A stretch of 64,000 bases of DNA, taken from the NCBI GenBank assembly GCA_963701995.1, contig OY969693.1, positions 1,426,001 to 1,490,000 on the forward strand. The letters are read 5' to 3'. The notes under the pieces were generated by a model, which searched no databases, was not told the DNA's origin, and saw only the letters and a list, made by a program, of their open reading frames with translations. Each line of letters starts with the position of its first letter. The first letter of the stretch is position 1. This DNA is from Methanoflorens sp963701995 (GTDB taxonomy: Archaea > Halobacteriota > Bog-38 > Methanoflorentales > Methanoflorentaceae). Of this stretch, positions 44,040 through 52,615 are shown one piece after another. A program made the translations under genes and the position numbers.

Positions 44040-45597
44040 CAGCTTCACCCTCCGACACGACTTCGCGCCCGATGGGCGCATAGCCAAGCTCTTCAAGTGC
44101 CGACAGGACAGTGGTTTCGTCTTCTAGAGCGGTTGAAAGTTCGACCTGCTGAGCAAAGTTCTTTACGAGGCCACAGTTTGGGCCTTCTGGTGTCTCACTC
44201 GGACAGATGCGGCCCCATTGAGTCGGGTGCAGGTCACGGGCCTCAAAGTGAGGCTGCGCTCGAGACAGCGGTGAGATTACCCTTCTCAAGTGCGACAACA
44301 TCGCCATGTAGTCGGTTCGGTCAAGGAGCTGCGACACGCCTGTTCGCCCTCCGACCCAGTTCCCAGTGGCAAGGGGGTGGGTGAGCCTCTCTGTTAGGAC
44401 GTCTGCCCTCACCGCAGTCAACACGTTAAGCTCGCGATTTCTCATGTCCGCTCGCTCAAGCTGGTACTTGATGTCTCTTGTAAGGCGACTAAACGACACG
44501 CGAAAGAGATCTTCCATCAGATCGCCAGCGAGTTTCAAACGCTTGTTAGCGTAGTGGTCTTTATCATCTTCTCCGCGTTTGCGCAGAGCAAGTTTGAAGC
44601 AGGCTTCCGCCATTCTCCCGAGAAAGTGCGCTTTGACTAGTCGCGTTTCTTCCTCGGAGAGAAGAGGATCATTTAAGTGGGGCAGGAGATAGCGATCGAC
44701 AACATAATTAGACCGTTTCGCCTGATATTCGGTAGCTTGGCCAGCAGCAACTTTCTCGCCGAGTCTTTTCATTGCTGATTCCTGAATTCTCAGGTGGTAT
44801 GGTTCAAGCGACTCCTCTGCGTCTTGCGGAAAGTCTTCTGCCTCCTCAATATTCTCTAACATGAATTTGATGATTTCCGGATCGTCGGATACTGATTGGA
44901 CAATGTCTAGATCAGTCACCAGACCAAGCGCTCTGACAAGCATGATGTAGTTGATTCGCCCGGAAACTGAGGGGAATGAGACCTCCAGAATCGAGTCCCG
45001 CCCCCTTTCTACCATGACCAGCGCTTTGTACCCTCTGCGCTGTGAAAAAACTTTGGCGACCTCTATTCGTCCGCCATAGCGTTCATCATACTCAGCAAAG
45101 ATCTTGTTCGGTGCGAGATCCTCGAGGGTTATTATTACCCGCTCCGATCCGCTGACAATGAAGTATCCGCCGGGATCTGCCGGATCTTCGCCCAGCTTCA
45201 CCATCTGACCGTCGGAGAGTTTGGAGAGGTTGCACGCCGTCGAACCCACCATTATCGGCATTAGTCCGACTTCGACTTCCTCAGGTTCTTTTTCGATGTC
45301 TCCTTGTATGAGGGTCATTTCGAGAAAAATTGGTGCGGCATACGTAATGTTTCGAAGCCGCGCTTCCGTGGGGTAAAGCTCCTCGAGCGAGCCGTCTGCT
45401 TCGCGCACTTTTGGCGTATCAACCCGAATACGGCCAAGCTTCACGAGAAGGCCGGGAACGTCGGTATCGATTACTGTCTGCTCATCAATGATTTTCTGTA
45501 ACCCTAGCTCTATAAAGTCGTCAAAAGAGTTGATGTGATGCTGCGCAATCTTGTCTCTTGTGAAATAGCTTCTGGATATTGCCTGCCTGTCTATCAA
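44032..45597 (-). CDS. rpoB2: DNA-directed RNA polymerase subunit B''
   Basis: The N-terminal half of the split B subunit (521 residues). Segments include SGSERVIITLEDLAPNKIF, VSFPSVSGRINYIMLVRALG and the C-terminal ARDLHPTQWGRICPSETPEGPNCGLVKN. The start is TTG 45597, with GGTGAG a few bases upstream, which overlaps the rpoH stop. The split at this site is typical of methanogens, haloarchaea and Archaeoglobus. Confidence 0.96.
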   Translation of the reverse strand: MIDRQAISRSYFTRDKIAQHHINSFDDFIELGLQKIIDEQTVIDTDVPGLLVKLGRIRVDTPKVREADGSLEELYPTEARLRNITYAAPIFLEMTLIQGDIEKEPEEVEVGLMPIMVGSTACNLSKLSDGQMVKLGEDPADPGGYFIVSGSERVIITLEDLAPNKIFAEYDERYGGRIEVAKVFSQRRGYKALVMVERGRDSILEVSFPSVSGRINYIMLVRALGLVTDLDIVQSVSDDPEIIKFMLENIEEAEDFPQDAEESLEPYHLRIQESAMKRLGEKVAAGQATEYQAKRSNYVVDRYLLPHLNDPLLSEEETRLVKAHFLGRMAEACFKLALRKRGEDDKDHYANKRLKLAGDLMEDLFRVSFSRLTRDIKYQLERADMRNRELNVLTAVRADVLTERLTHPLATGNWVGGRTGVSQLLDRTDYMAMLSHLRRVISPLSRAQPHFEARDLHPTQWGRICPSETPEGPNCGLVKNFAQQVELSTALEDETTVLSALEELGYAPIGREVVSEGEADD

Positions 45598-45601
45598 ATT
45601 C

Positions 45602-45850
45602 TCACCCCATTTTTGTGTCGATCACGAGACGGTAGAATACGGCTTCGTCCGCCGTCAGACTCCGGCGTTTTATTCTTATTACGTTATCTTTTTTCGCTGC
45701 AATTTCTTTGCACGCGGGATCTGTTACCGATATTTTAGGCAGTTGCTTGAGCTCGATGCTGTATCGCGCTAGCAACTCGTGCACTTCTTCGTCAGACATG
45801 ATGAAGTGTTCAGGTACCATTTCATGCTTTATAACATTCAGGTTTTTCAT
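45602..45850 (-). CDS. rpoH: DNA-directed RNA polymerase subunit H
   Basis: The 82-residue Rpb5-like subunit with LNVIKHEMVPEHFIMSDEEV and KISVTDPACKEIAAKK, then VIRIKRRSLTADEAVFYRLV. The frame extends further upstream, but the family start is the Met at 45850. It is the first gene of the large operon, with rpoB2 4 bases downstream. Confidence 0.94.
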   Translation of the reverse strand: MKNLNVIKHEMVPEHFIMSDEEVHELLARYSIELKQLPKISVTDPACKEIAAKKDNVIRIKRRSLTADEAVFYRLVIDTKMG

Positions 45851-46002
45851 GCGCACCACCAAACTACATCCTAGAGGGACAAAAGATGAATGGATTCGAA
45901 ATTCTACAAAGCAGATCTTTGTTCTCCGAGCGTCGTTCAATCTGTTCTGTTATCGGCTACTTCGAGATTTGTTGCGTTTGTCGTTTAGCCGGCAATAGGA
46001 GG

Positions 46003-46097
46003 CGGGCTCGAAGGGAGTTGAACCCTTGACCGCCTGGTATCTCTCCTTAGATTCCGGGTTAAAAGCCAGGTGCTCTGCCTAACTGAGCTACGAGCCC
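46003..46097 (-). tRNA. tRNA-Lys(UUU) with a 21-base intron
   Basis: Acceptor stem GGGCTCG/CGAGCCC with discriminator G. The anticodon stem CCTGG/CCAGG encloses CTTTTA, an intron at about 46039-46059, then A, giving loop CTTTTAA with anticodon TTT. The T arm is AGGGTTCAACTCCCT. CCA is not encoded. Mature length is about 74. The splice sites are inferred from the canonical 37/38 position. Confidence 0.88.
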
Positions 46098-46274
46098 TCT
46101 ACATATTTCGATACTGTACTCTAACAGGCCAACTACCTTTATACAATTAGCGATAGGAAAACCTCACCGCTCTTAATATAGGCTCGCTCAATTTAAACCT
46201 TTCCTCATCGGCGAACAGGCTCTTGGGGAGAATAACAGACCGTTTGTTTTCGTGAATGTTAAATATGCGGGACG

Positions 46275-46283
46275 TATATTAAA
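46275..46283 (+). promoter_or_regulatory. TATA box of fbp
   Basis: TATATTAAA predicts transcription starting near 46305. GGTGG at 46316-46320 is then a ribosome site 6 bases before ATG 46327. Confidence 0.5.
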
Positions 46284-46326
46284 GTTTGGCTGACGACATT
46301 TTTCAAATCAGCATCGGTGGTCAAAT

Positions 46327-47442
46327 ATGGCTAAGGTAACAATAAGCTTGATAAAAGCGGACGTTGGAGGGTTTCCAGGACACGCGACCGTTCACCCACA
46401 CCTCTGCGAAAAGGCAGAGGAGATTCTTAGAGAAGCTGTGCAAACAGGCATGATTTTGGATTTCAGGGTTATGGGTGTGGGCGATGACCTTGAGCTTCTT
46501 ATGGGACACTCCAAAGGCGAAAATGATGCACAAGTGCACGAGCTCGCGTGGAAGATTTTTACCGCGTGCACAGACGTTGCAAAAGTCTTGAAGCTGTATG
46601 GGGCCGGCCAGGACTTATTAAAAGACTCTTTTTCAGGGAACATACGCGGAATGGGCCCAGGTGCCACTGAAATCGAGTTCACAGAACGAATAGGCGAGCC
46701 TCTCGTCGCCTTCATGATGGACAAAACCGAGCCTGGTGCTTTCAACCTTCCGGTTTTTAAGATGTTTGGCGATCCGTTCAACACTGCAGGACTCGTGATC
46801 GATCCTAGTATGCATAAGGGCTTTAGATTCGAGATATGGGATATTAAAGATCACACGCGCGTTTTCATGGATTGTCCGGCTGAGATGTATGATATGCTCG
46901 CACTAATCGGCGCAAAAAGCCGCTACGTCATAAAGCGGGTCTACCCAAAAGAAGGGGGCAAATTGCCATCTGACGAACCGGTCGCAGCAGTGAGCACCGA
47001 AAAGCTGTTTGAAATCGCGGGCGAATACGTGGGTAAAGACGATCCAGTGGCGCTTGTACGGTCTCAGTCTGGATTGCCAGCCCTCGGCGAGGTGCTGGAA
47101 CCCTGGACGTTCCCGCATCTCGTCAGTGGCTGGATGCGAGGCAGCCATAATGGCCCTGTCATGCCGGTCGCTTTTGAAAACGCAAAGTGCACTCGCTTTG
47201 ACGGCCCTCCGCGTGCCGTCGCAGCGGGATTTCAAATAGCTAACGGCAAGTTTGTCGGGCCTGTCGATCTATTCAACGATCCTGCGTACGATGCCGCGCG
47301 CGACGAAGCGAATGTAATTTCGAATTACATGAGGCGACATGGACCTTTTGAGCCCCACAGGCTGCCACTTCAGGAGATGGAGTACACAACTCTCCCCAAA
47401 GTGCTCAGAAAGCTTGAGGGCAGGTTTGAGACCGTGGAATAA
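46327..47442 (+). CDS. fbp: Fructose-1,6-bisphosphate aldolase/phosphatase, bifunctional
   Basis: A 371-residue archaeal gluconeogenic enzyme that condenses triose phosphates and dephosphorylates the product. The N-terminus KADVGGFPGHATVHP and GVGDDLELLM contain the metal-binding Asp and His residues. GNIRGMGPGATEIEFTER, FMMDKTEPGAFNLP and EWRMR-like later segments match the family, and a Lys late in the chain forms the Schiff base. It indicates active gluconeogenesis. It has its own promoter upstream (46275-46283). Confidence 0.95.
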   Translation: MAKVTISLIKADVGGFPGHATVHPHLCEKAEEILREAVQTGMILDFRVMGVGDDLELLMGHSKGENDAQVHELAWKIFTACTDVAKVLKLYGAGQDLLKDSFSGNIRGMGPGATEIEFTERIGEPLVAFMMDKTEPGAFNLPVFKMFGDPFNTAGLVIDPSMHKGFRFEIWDIKDHTRVFMDCPAEMYDMLALIGAKSRYVIKRVYPKEGGKLPSDEPVAAVSTEKLFEIAGEYVGKDDPVALVRSQSGLPALGEVLEPWTFPHLVSGWMRGSHNGPVMPVAFENAKCTRFDGPPRAVAAGFQIANGKFVGPVDLFNDPAYDAARDEANVISNYMRRHGPFEPHRLPLQEMEYTTLPKVLRKLEGRFETVE

Positions 47443-47601
47443 CGCGAACGCGAATATCGCCAGAAACGATTATACGAACGTAGTTGAACGAACATTAGAA
47501 GATCACGCCGAGATAGATGCGCGTGCGGCTGAAACGGTCGTGCTCGCGAGCCGACCGTTTTCTGTAGACGCTTCATAAGCTTCGCGTCTATTGCTGCGAG
47601 C
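47443..47601. other. Intergenic stretch before the DUF2111 gene
   Basis: Short region after fbp with no TATA box or ribosome site that I can place. Another frame continuing from inside fbp runs to 47578 and contains DYTNVVERTLEDHAE, which could be an N-terminal part of the DUF2111 protein in a different frame. That would mean the gene is frameshifted, but the match is weak. Confidence 0.25.
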
Positions 47602-47832
47602 GTGGAAGTTGTAAGTGATTGCTTAGTAGGTGAAGAACAAAGCGCGCCGCAAGCGGGAGAATATAGGAATACACCGGTCGTAGTTGCCCCCACACAGGAC
47701 AATAGAGGTTCGGCAATAGCTGCCGTAGGCGTTGTAGATATCACCGGAATATTCGACCTGGCCGATCTCATGGGCCAACAATCGCAAATTAACAGCCAAC
47801 TGCGTTATTGCGCAGTGCCTGCGAGCAAATAA
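47602..47832 (+). CDS. DUF2111-like protein (possibly N-terminally truncated)
   Basis: A 76-residue product with NTPVVVAPTQDNRGSAIAAV and GVVDITGIFDLADLM, which resemble the conserved core of DUF2111 proteins of methanogens. The usual N-terminal portion is missing from this frame, and the GTG start has no clear ribosome site. The rfcS reading frame begins 12 bases after its stop. It may be a truncated or frameshifted copy, or the start may lie upstream. Function of the family is unknown. Confidence 0.5.
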   Translation: MEVVSDCLVGEEQSAPQAGEYRNTPVVVAPTQDNRGSAIAAVGVVDITGIFDLADLMGQQSQINSQLRYCAVPASK

Positions 47833-47844
47833 ATAGACTCGGAG

Positions 47845-48837
47845 CTGATCGATATCGAAGAAATATGGATTGAGAAATACCGTCCGCGCAAGCTAAGCCA
47901 AGTTGTTGGACAAGATCAAGTCGTTAAGAGACTGCAATCCTACGTCAAATTAGAGAACATGCCGCATTTGATGTTTGCAGGAGCAGCCGGCACGGGAAAA
48001 ACCAGTGCGGCAATCGCCCTGGCTCACGAACTCTATGGAGATGATTGGAGGAGCAATTTCACCGAGCTCAATGCTTCCGACGAACGTGGCATTGAAGTTG
48101 TTCGCAACAAAATCAAGAACTTTGCCAGAACCGCTCCTGTTAGTGCGCCGTTCAAGATTATTTTTTTGGATGAGGCCGATTCGCTGACACCTGACGCGCA
48201 ATCGGCTTTGCGGAGGACTATGGAGAGCTTCAGCATGTCCTGTCGATTCATTTTGTCGTGTAACTATTCGAGCAAAATAATTGAACCAATACAATCCAGA
48301 TGCGCTGTTTATCGTTTCAAACCACTTGGGGAACCCGACCTGTCAGCACAGTTGAGATACATTGCCACGAAAGAGCAGTTAGAAATAAGCGACGAAGCTT
48401 TGGACGCAATCAGTTATGTGGCCGCGGGAGATCTGCGTCGAGCCATTAACACACTGCAGTCAGCAGCTTCGATAAAAACAGAGATTGATCAGGAAACAAT
48501 CTATCAAATTACAGCGACTCCCGATCCGCAAGCAATTAAGGACCTTTTATGCGCTTCCATAGGAGGCAAGCTTAAACTTGCGCTGTCGTCGCTCGACGCT
48601 CTTCTTCTGGAACAAGGTTTTTCTGGAAGCGAAATTGTAGTACAAATCCACAAAGCGCTCTTAGACCTCGATATCCCTGACCAGACAAAAGTGCAGCTCA
48701 TTAACAGTGTTGGAGAGATTGATTTTCGACTTAGCGAAGGGGCCGACGAAAGGATACAACTAGAGGCCCTCATAGCAGAATTCGTGCTTCTGAGTCAGAG
48801 AAATCAGCGCACTCCACGTAGCGCGCTGTGCTTGTGA
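47845..48837 (+). CDS. rfcS: Replication factor C small subunit
   Basis: Clamp-loader ATPase of about 331 residues. Walker A AGAAGTGKT, Walker B FLDEADSLTPDAQSALRR and the SRC motif (IEPIQSRCAVYRF) are clear. The family N-terminus EEIWIEKYRPRKL is encoded upstream of the first ATG (47959), but the open frame from the preceding in-frame stop has no ATG, GTG or TTG. CTG 47845 is placed here as the start; GGAG at 47841-47844 is directly adjacent, so AUC 47848 or 47854 is also possible. Starting at ATG 47959 would lose about 38 conserved residues. Confidence 0.9.
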   Translation: MIDIEEIWIEKYRPRKLSQVVGQDQVVKRLQSYVKLENMPHLMFAGAAGTGKTSAAIALAHELYGDDWRSNFTELNASDERGIEVVRNKIKNFARTAPVSAPFKIIFLDEADSLTPDAQSALRRTMESFSMSCRFILSCNYSSKIIEPIQSRCAVYRFKPLGEPDLSAQLRYIATKEQLEISDEALDAISYVAAGDLRRAINTLQSAASIKTEIDQETIYQITATPDPQAIKDLLCASIGGKLKLALSSLDALLLEQGFSGSEIVVQIHKALLDLDIPDQTKVQLINSVGEIDFRLSEGADERIQLEALIAEFVLLSQRNQRTPRSALCL

Positions 48838-48847
48838 AGCTGCTGCC

Positions 48848-48873
48848 CCGACAAGCTGTGCAAGTCGGTTTTT
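48848..48873 (+). terminator. Putative terminator after rfcS
   Basis: A CCGAC/GTCGG hairpin is followed by TTTTT ten bases past the rfcS stop. Archaeal termination often needs only the T run. Confidence 0.4.
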
Positions 48874-49130
48874 GTGGAAGATGGATAGTGATTCGATTCT
48901 CACGGGATCTCCGCACTGGCGGCGTTTAATTGGAGTCTTAGGTTGGTGTCGACGCTTGAATGCTCGACGTGGAACGTGATGAGCGTCATCCAGCGCGGTA
49001 GGTCGACTTGTTGGTCGCGTAGATATGCAAAACTTTCAGAAGCAGTGACGCGGAAATCAGCCATACGAAAGCTTGAAATAAGGAATCTGCTATAACAGCC
49101 CCTATCAAACATTAAGCAACGGGCTAACAC
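48874..49130. other. Intergenic region between rfcS and rps8e
   Basis: No supported gene is seen. A minus-strand frame from Met at 49064 to 48900 (54 residues, MADFRVTASESFAYL at its start) is possible but has no ribosome site, and its longer form overlaps rps8e. A GTGATGA at 48976-48983 resembles a C box, but no paired D box is visible. Confidence 0.3.
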
Positions 49131-49514
49131 ATGAAGTGGCAAGGAAAATCTGTGCGCCGCAGCACCGGAGGCAGAGTCAAGCACTCTGCCGGCAAGAGGA
49201 AACACGAGATGGGCAGAGAGTCGACGCTTACGCAGCTTGGAGAGACCAGAAAGAAGCAAGTTTCGGGATTCGGCGGCAACTCAAAGATACGGCTTCTCAA
49301 AGGCGCTCACGTGAATGTGACCGATGCTTCGACAGGCAAGACGAGCAAAGCGGATATTGAGACGGTCGAACTTAACGGTGCAAATAGGAACTACGTGAGG
49401 CGTAACATAATCACGAAAGGAGCAGTTGTTCAAACAACCTTAGGCAAAGCGAAAGTCACTAACCGACCTGGCCAGGACGGATCAATCAACGCGATTCTCC
49501 TTGCAGAACAATAG
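49131..49514 (+). CDS. rps8e: 30S ribosomal protein eS8
   Basis: A 127-residue eS8 with WQGKSVRRSTGGRVKHSAGK at the N-terminus, followed by RESTLTQLGETRKK and the C-terminal VQTTLGKAKVTNRPGQDGSI. These are the diagnostic segments of the archaeal short form. It lies alone on the plus strand, convergent with hypB. Confidence 0.95.
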   Translation: MKWQGKSVRRSTGGRVKHSAGKRKHEMGRESTLTQLGETRKKQVSGFGGNSKIRLLKGAHVNVTDASTGKTSKADIETVELNGANRNYVRRNIITKGAVVQTTLGKAKVTNRPGQDGSINAILLAEQ

Positions 49515-49540
49515 ATGCTCATCCGAAACGACAAGAAATA

Positions 49541-50191
49541 CTAGTAGTTCAGAAGATCGTCGACAAGCTGACTTATCCCCTCCCCGGTTCTTACGCTCAT
49601 TGAGATTTGTTTGACCTGTGGGGCAATTCGCTCCATATCATTTTTCATACGTGCTACGCTCGCCCCGACTGCCTCCGCTAAGTCGATTTTGTTGATAATC
49701 CCAATATCGCTGACCCTGAAGATCATGGGGTGTTTGTTCACGACGTCATCCCCCTCGGTGACACTTACAACTACAATTCTCGCATCAGTCCCAAGTTCAA
49801 AGTCCGTCGGACACACCATGTTTCCGACGTTTTCGATAAACAGAATGTCCAACTTCTCGAGAGGCAGTCTTTCAATGGCGTGGCTAACAAGATGTGCATC
49901 GAGGTGACATTCTGTTCCGGTGTTTAGGTTAACAACCGGGATATTTAGCGCCTTCATTCGAAGAAAATCATCCTCGCCAGCAACGTCGCCTGCAATCGCT
50001 CCGATTTGTAATCCTTGACGCTCCAAGATTGGGGCAACCTTCTCGATAATTGACGTCTTTCCTGAGCCGATTGACCCCAATATATCGAACGCCCGGATAT
50101 TATATCGTTTGAGCACCGTTAAGTTCTGATTTGCCTCCTCCTTATTCTTTTTAAGAATATTTCTGCCTACCTCGATCTCCAGCTTGTGCAT
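49541..50191 (-). CDS. hypB: Hydrogenase nickel insertion GTPase HypB
   Basis: About 216 residues from Met at 50191; the longer frame adds unrelated residues. P-loop GSIGSGKTS, the metal-binding region NTGTECHLDAHLV and NVGNMVCPTDFELG, then NKIDLAEAVG. HypB uses GTP to help load nickel into [NiFe] hydrogenases. No hydrogenase is in this window, so its client is elsewhere. A minus-strand TATA box (50216-50225) lies about 26 bases upstream of the Met, consistent with a leaderless mRNA. Confidence 0.92.
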   Translation of the reverse strand: MHKLEIEVGRNILKKNKEEANQNLTVLKRYNIRAFDILGSIGSGKTSIIEKVAPILERQGLQIGAIAGDVAGEDDFLRMKALNIPVVNLNTGTECHLDAHLVSHAIERLPLEKLDILFIENVGNMVCPTDFELGTDARIVVVSVTEGDDVVNKHPMIFRVSDIGIINKIDLAEAVGASVARMKNDMERIAPQVKQISMSVRTGEGISQLVDDLLNY

Positions 50192-50215
50192 AGTCTTTAA
50201 TGTCTGTTTTGACAA

Positions 50216-50225
50216 TATTAAAATA
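50216..50225 (-). promoter_or_regulatory. TATA box of hypB
   Basis: On the minus strand this reads TATTTTAATA and is centred about 29 bases upstream of the hypB Met at 50191. It supports that Met over the longer frame. Confidence 0.45.
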
Positions 50226-50251
50226 TCTGTAACGCGGGATGCTGTCAAACA

Positions 50252-50548
50252 ATGGCGAAGACTACAAAAAAGGTCGTTTGGCCTGTCTACATCGACGCGC
50301 ATAAAACGCGAAAAGAAGGTCGAATCTTAGCCAAGGGAGATTCGGTAGGGGCGCCAGATATCAAGGAAATCGTTCGCGCAGCGCAAGAATTAGGATTGAG
50401 TCCCACCTATCAAGATGAAAAAGCATATCCACGGCTTTGGTGGGAACACAAAGGGCGGCTGCTCATAGACGTCAATGGCGCAAAGCGAGAGGCGATACGG
50501 CAAATTGCGCTGGCGATAAAAGCATCGCGAGCTCCACACGATTCTTGA
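50252..50548 (+). CDS. srp19: Signal recognition particle protein Srp19
   Basis: A 98-residue archaeal SRP19 that binds helices 6 and 8 of SRP RNA and primes Srp54 binding. Family segments are VVWPVYIDAHKTRKEGRIL and EKAYPRLWWEHKGRLLID. It is divergent from hypB and ends 6 bases before the PHP gene. Confidence 0.93.
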   Translation: MAKTTKKVVWPVYIDAHKTRKEGRILAKGDSVGAPDIKEIVRAAQELGLSPTYQDEKAYPRLWWEHKGRLLIDVNGAKREAIRQIALAIKASRAPHDS

Positions 50549-50554
50549 AGATAA

Positions 50555-51193
50555 ATGAACAAGCGAATAGAATTTCACACGCACACTATTCTTAGCGACG
50601 GTGCGCTGCTGCCGAGTGAACTCATAAGACGGGCGTATGTGGCAGATCACGAGGCCATTGCGATAACAGATCACGTAGACTTCTCTAACATCGATTCAGT
50701 GATACGCGCGACAAAGCGAGCGGCGGAGGGATCCAGCGGGATCGAAGTTCTCGTTGGAGCCGAGATTACTCACGTTGTGCCAGAAAAAATTCCCAAGCTT
50801 GTTGGGAAAGCGAAAGCGTTAGGTGCACAACTAGTAATCGTACACGGTGAGACCATCGCTGAGCCGGTGGCGCTAGGAACAAACAAGGCGGCTGCAGCTG
50901 TTAGCGATGTTAACATCATTGCACATCCAGGTCTTGTGAGCCAGGAAGATGTAGAGCTTGCGAATCAGAATGGAATCTATCTGGAGCTTACAGCCCGATG
51001 CGGTCACAATGTCACTAACGGGCACGTGGCTAAAATTGCCTCGAACCTCCTCGTAAACTCAGACTGCCACGGCACTGAGTTGATAACGAATGCTGAGGCC
51101 GAACAGATCGCACGCGGGGCTGGTTTGAACGAAGACCACGCGCTGCGCTTAATTCGTCGAAACGCTACGTCCCTTCTCAACAAAATTTTATAA
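50555..51193 (+). CDS. PHP-domain protein (histidinol-phosphatase-like)
   Basis: A 212-residue PHP phosphoesterase with metal motifs HTHTILSDG (residues 8-16), ITDHVDF, VGAEITHV, HGET, HPGL and NSDCHG. All expected His, Asp and Glu ligands are present, so it is probably active. It may be a histidinol phosphatase (hisG is 19 kb away) or act on nucleic-acid substrates. It is immediately downstream of srp19 and probably co-transcribed with it. Confidence 0.8.
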   Translation: MNKRIEFHTHTILSDGALLPSELIRRAYVADHEAIAITDHVDFSNIDSVIRATKRAAEGSSGIEVLVGAEITHVVPEKIPKLVGKAKALGAQLVIVHGETIAEPVALGTNKAAAAVSDVNIIAHPGLVSQEDVELANQNGIYLELTARCGHNVTNGHVAKIASNLLVNSDCHGTELITNAEAEQIARGAGLNEDHALRLIRRNATSLLNKIL

Positions 51194-51256
51194 ATTTTCC
51201 CCAAACTTTAAATAGGTTGATATATCATATATATATGTAACGTTTGAGGTCAGGAT

Positions 51257-51487
51257 TTGAGAAGGGTAGGTACAGTAGTTCACGTATCGAGTCACGGCTA
51301 TATTATTCTTAAAGCTGAATTCTTCCCAACGATTGATTCTCCGGTAGTAACGAAGCGAATGAAGAGAATTGGCACGGTGCATGACGTATTTGGTCCAGTA
51401 ACGTCGCCATATGTTTCTGTGAAGCCGTTTAAGAACCTTAATCTCGCTAACTTGCGAGAACTCCGTGGCGAGAAGGTCTACATCTGA
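51257..51487 (+). CDS. gar1: H/ACA ribonucleoprotein subunit Gar1
   Basis: A 76-residue Gar1 with RRVGTVVHVSSHGYIILKAE, VGTV-type strands and GTVHDVFGPVTSPYVSVKPF, the latter diagnostic for archaeal Gar1 beta barrels. It joins Cbf5 in pseudouridine synthesis guided by H/ACA RNAs. The start is TTG 51257. AT-rich TATA-like runs (51225-51234) lie about 27 bases upstream, so the mRNA may be leaderless. Gar1 next to TFB is a conserved euryarchaeal pair. Confidence 0.85.
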   Translation: MRRVGTVVHVSSHGYIILKAEFFPTIDSPVVTKRMKRIGTVHDVFGPVTSPYVSVKPFKNLNLANLRELRGEKVYI

Positions 51488-51503
51488 GCTCAAAGGTGAA
51501 TAT

Positions 51504-52502
51504 ATGGTTGAAGTAGAAAAAGAGAGGATAATAGAGCGCGCAAAAGCGCGAGAAGTTACAAAAGAGCGCCAGAAAGAGCTTGGAGAGTACGAGGAATCGA
51601 AAGCTGTCTGCCCCGAATGCGGTTCGCGACAGCTAGTCCAAGACTACGAAAGAGCGGAGCTTGTATGCGACAAATGCGGTTTGGTTATTGATGAAGATTT
51701 CATGGACATGGGTCCTGAATGGCGGGCGTTTGATCACGATCAACGCATGAAAAGGAGCCGTGTGGGCGCTCCTATGACGTATACCATCCACGACAAGGGA
51801 TTGTCCACGATGATAGACTGGCGAAACAGGGATTCGTACGGCCGATCTATCTCTTCCAAGAACAGGGCGCAACTCTATCGATTACGCAAATGGCAGCGAC
51901 GAATTCGCGTGTCAAATGCTACCGAAAGAAACTTAGCGTTTGCCTTGTCTGAGCTTGACAGAATGGCGTCAGCGCTTGGGTTATCAAGAAATGTGAGGGA
52001 AACGGCTGCTGTCGTGTATCGAAAAGCAGTCGACAAGAATCTTATTCGAGGAAGAAGCATCGAAGGCGTTGCAGCTGCGGCTCTATACGCTGCGTGCCGT
52101 CAGTGCTCAGTTCCAAGAACTCTCGACGAAATTGCAGAGGTTTCGCGGGTGAGTCGAAAAGAGATCGGAAGAACTTATAGATTCATTTCACGGGAACTTG
52201 ATCTGAAACTGACCCCGACATCGCCGATAGATTATGTACCGAGATTCTGTTCCGGCCTAAAGCTCAAGGGTGAAGTTCAATCCAAGGCGGTCGAAATACT
52301 GAGACAAGCAGCGGAAAAAGAACTAACGAGCGGGCGAGGCCCGACAGGGGTCGCCGCAGCAGCTATCTACATAGCTTCGGTTATTTGCGGTGACCGGCGT
52401 ACACAACGAGAGGTGGCTGACGTTGCCGGTGTAACTGAAGTAACAATTAGAAATCGTTACAAAGAACTGGCGGAGGAGCTGGATATTGAGATCCTATTCT
52501 GA
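51504..52502 (+). CDS. tfb: Transcription initiation factor TFB
   Basis: A 332-residue TFIIB homologue that bridges TBP-DNA and RNA polymerase. A zinc ribbon is formed by C36-x2-C39 and C55-x2-C58. The B-finger/linker follows (MGPEWRAFDHDQRMKRSRVG), then two cyclin-like repeats (about 130-225 and 230-330) ending in the HTH TQREVADVAGVTEVTIRNRY. Met at 51504 has a GGTGA site upstream and matches family N-termini. Confidence 0.96.
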   Translation: MVEVEKERIIERAKAREVTKERQKELGEYEESKAVCPECGSRQLVQDYERAELVCDKCGLVIDEDFMDMGPEWRAFDHDQRMKRSRVGAPMTYTIHDKGLSTMIDWRNRDSYGRSISSKNRAQLYRLRKWQRRIRVSNATERNLAFALSELDRMASALGLSRNVRETAAVVYRKAVDKNLIRGRSIEGVAAAALYAACRQCSVPRTLDEIAEVSRVSRKEIGRTYRFISRELDLKLTPTSPIDYVPRFCSGLKLKGEVQSKAVEILRQAAEKELTSGRGPTGVAAAAIYIASVICGDRRTQREVADVAGVTEVTIRNRYKELAEELDIEILF

Positions 52503-52584
52503 GGCAGCTCCTTCTCTGTATTTTTTCTGCTAACATCACTGTAGACTTCGATCTAGCACGAACATCTTCTTGAGAGTTGGCAAA

Positions 52585-52593
52585 TTATTTAAA
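52585..52593 (+). promoter_or_regulatory. TATA box of tRNA-Ala
   Basis: TTATTTAAA about 26-31 bases before the first base of the mature tRNA. Confidence 0.45.
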
Positions 52594-52615
52594 GCCCGGC
52601 ATCATTTAGCGTTAG

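Noticed and set aside
48976..49060. C/D box small RNA upstream of rps8e
   Set aside because: A GTGATGA C-box-like motif is present, but no D box (CTGA) at suitable spacing was found.
48900..49259. A 119-residue minus-strand frame overlapping rps8e
   Set aside because: The upstream half is the shadow of rps8e; only a 54-residue tail could be independent and it lacks a ribosome site.
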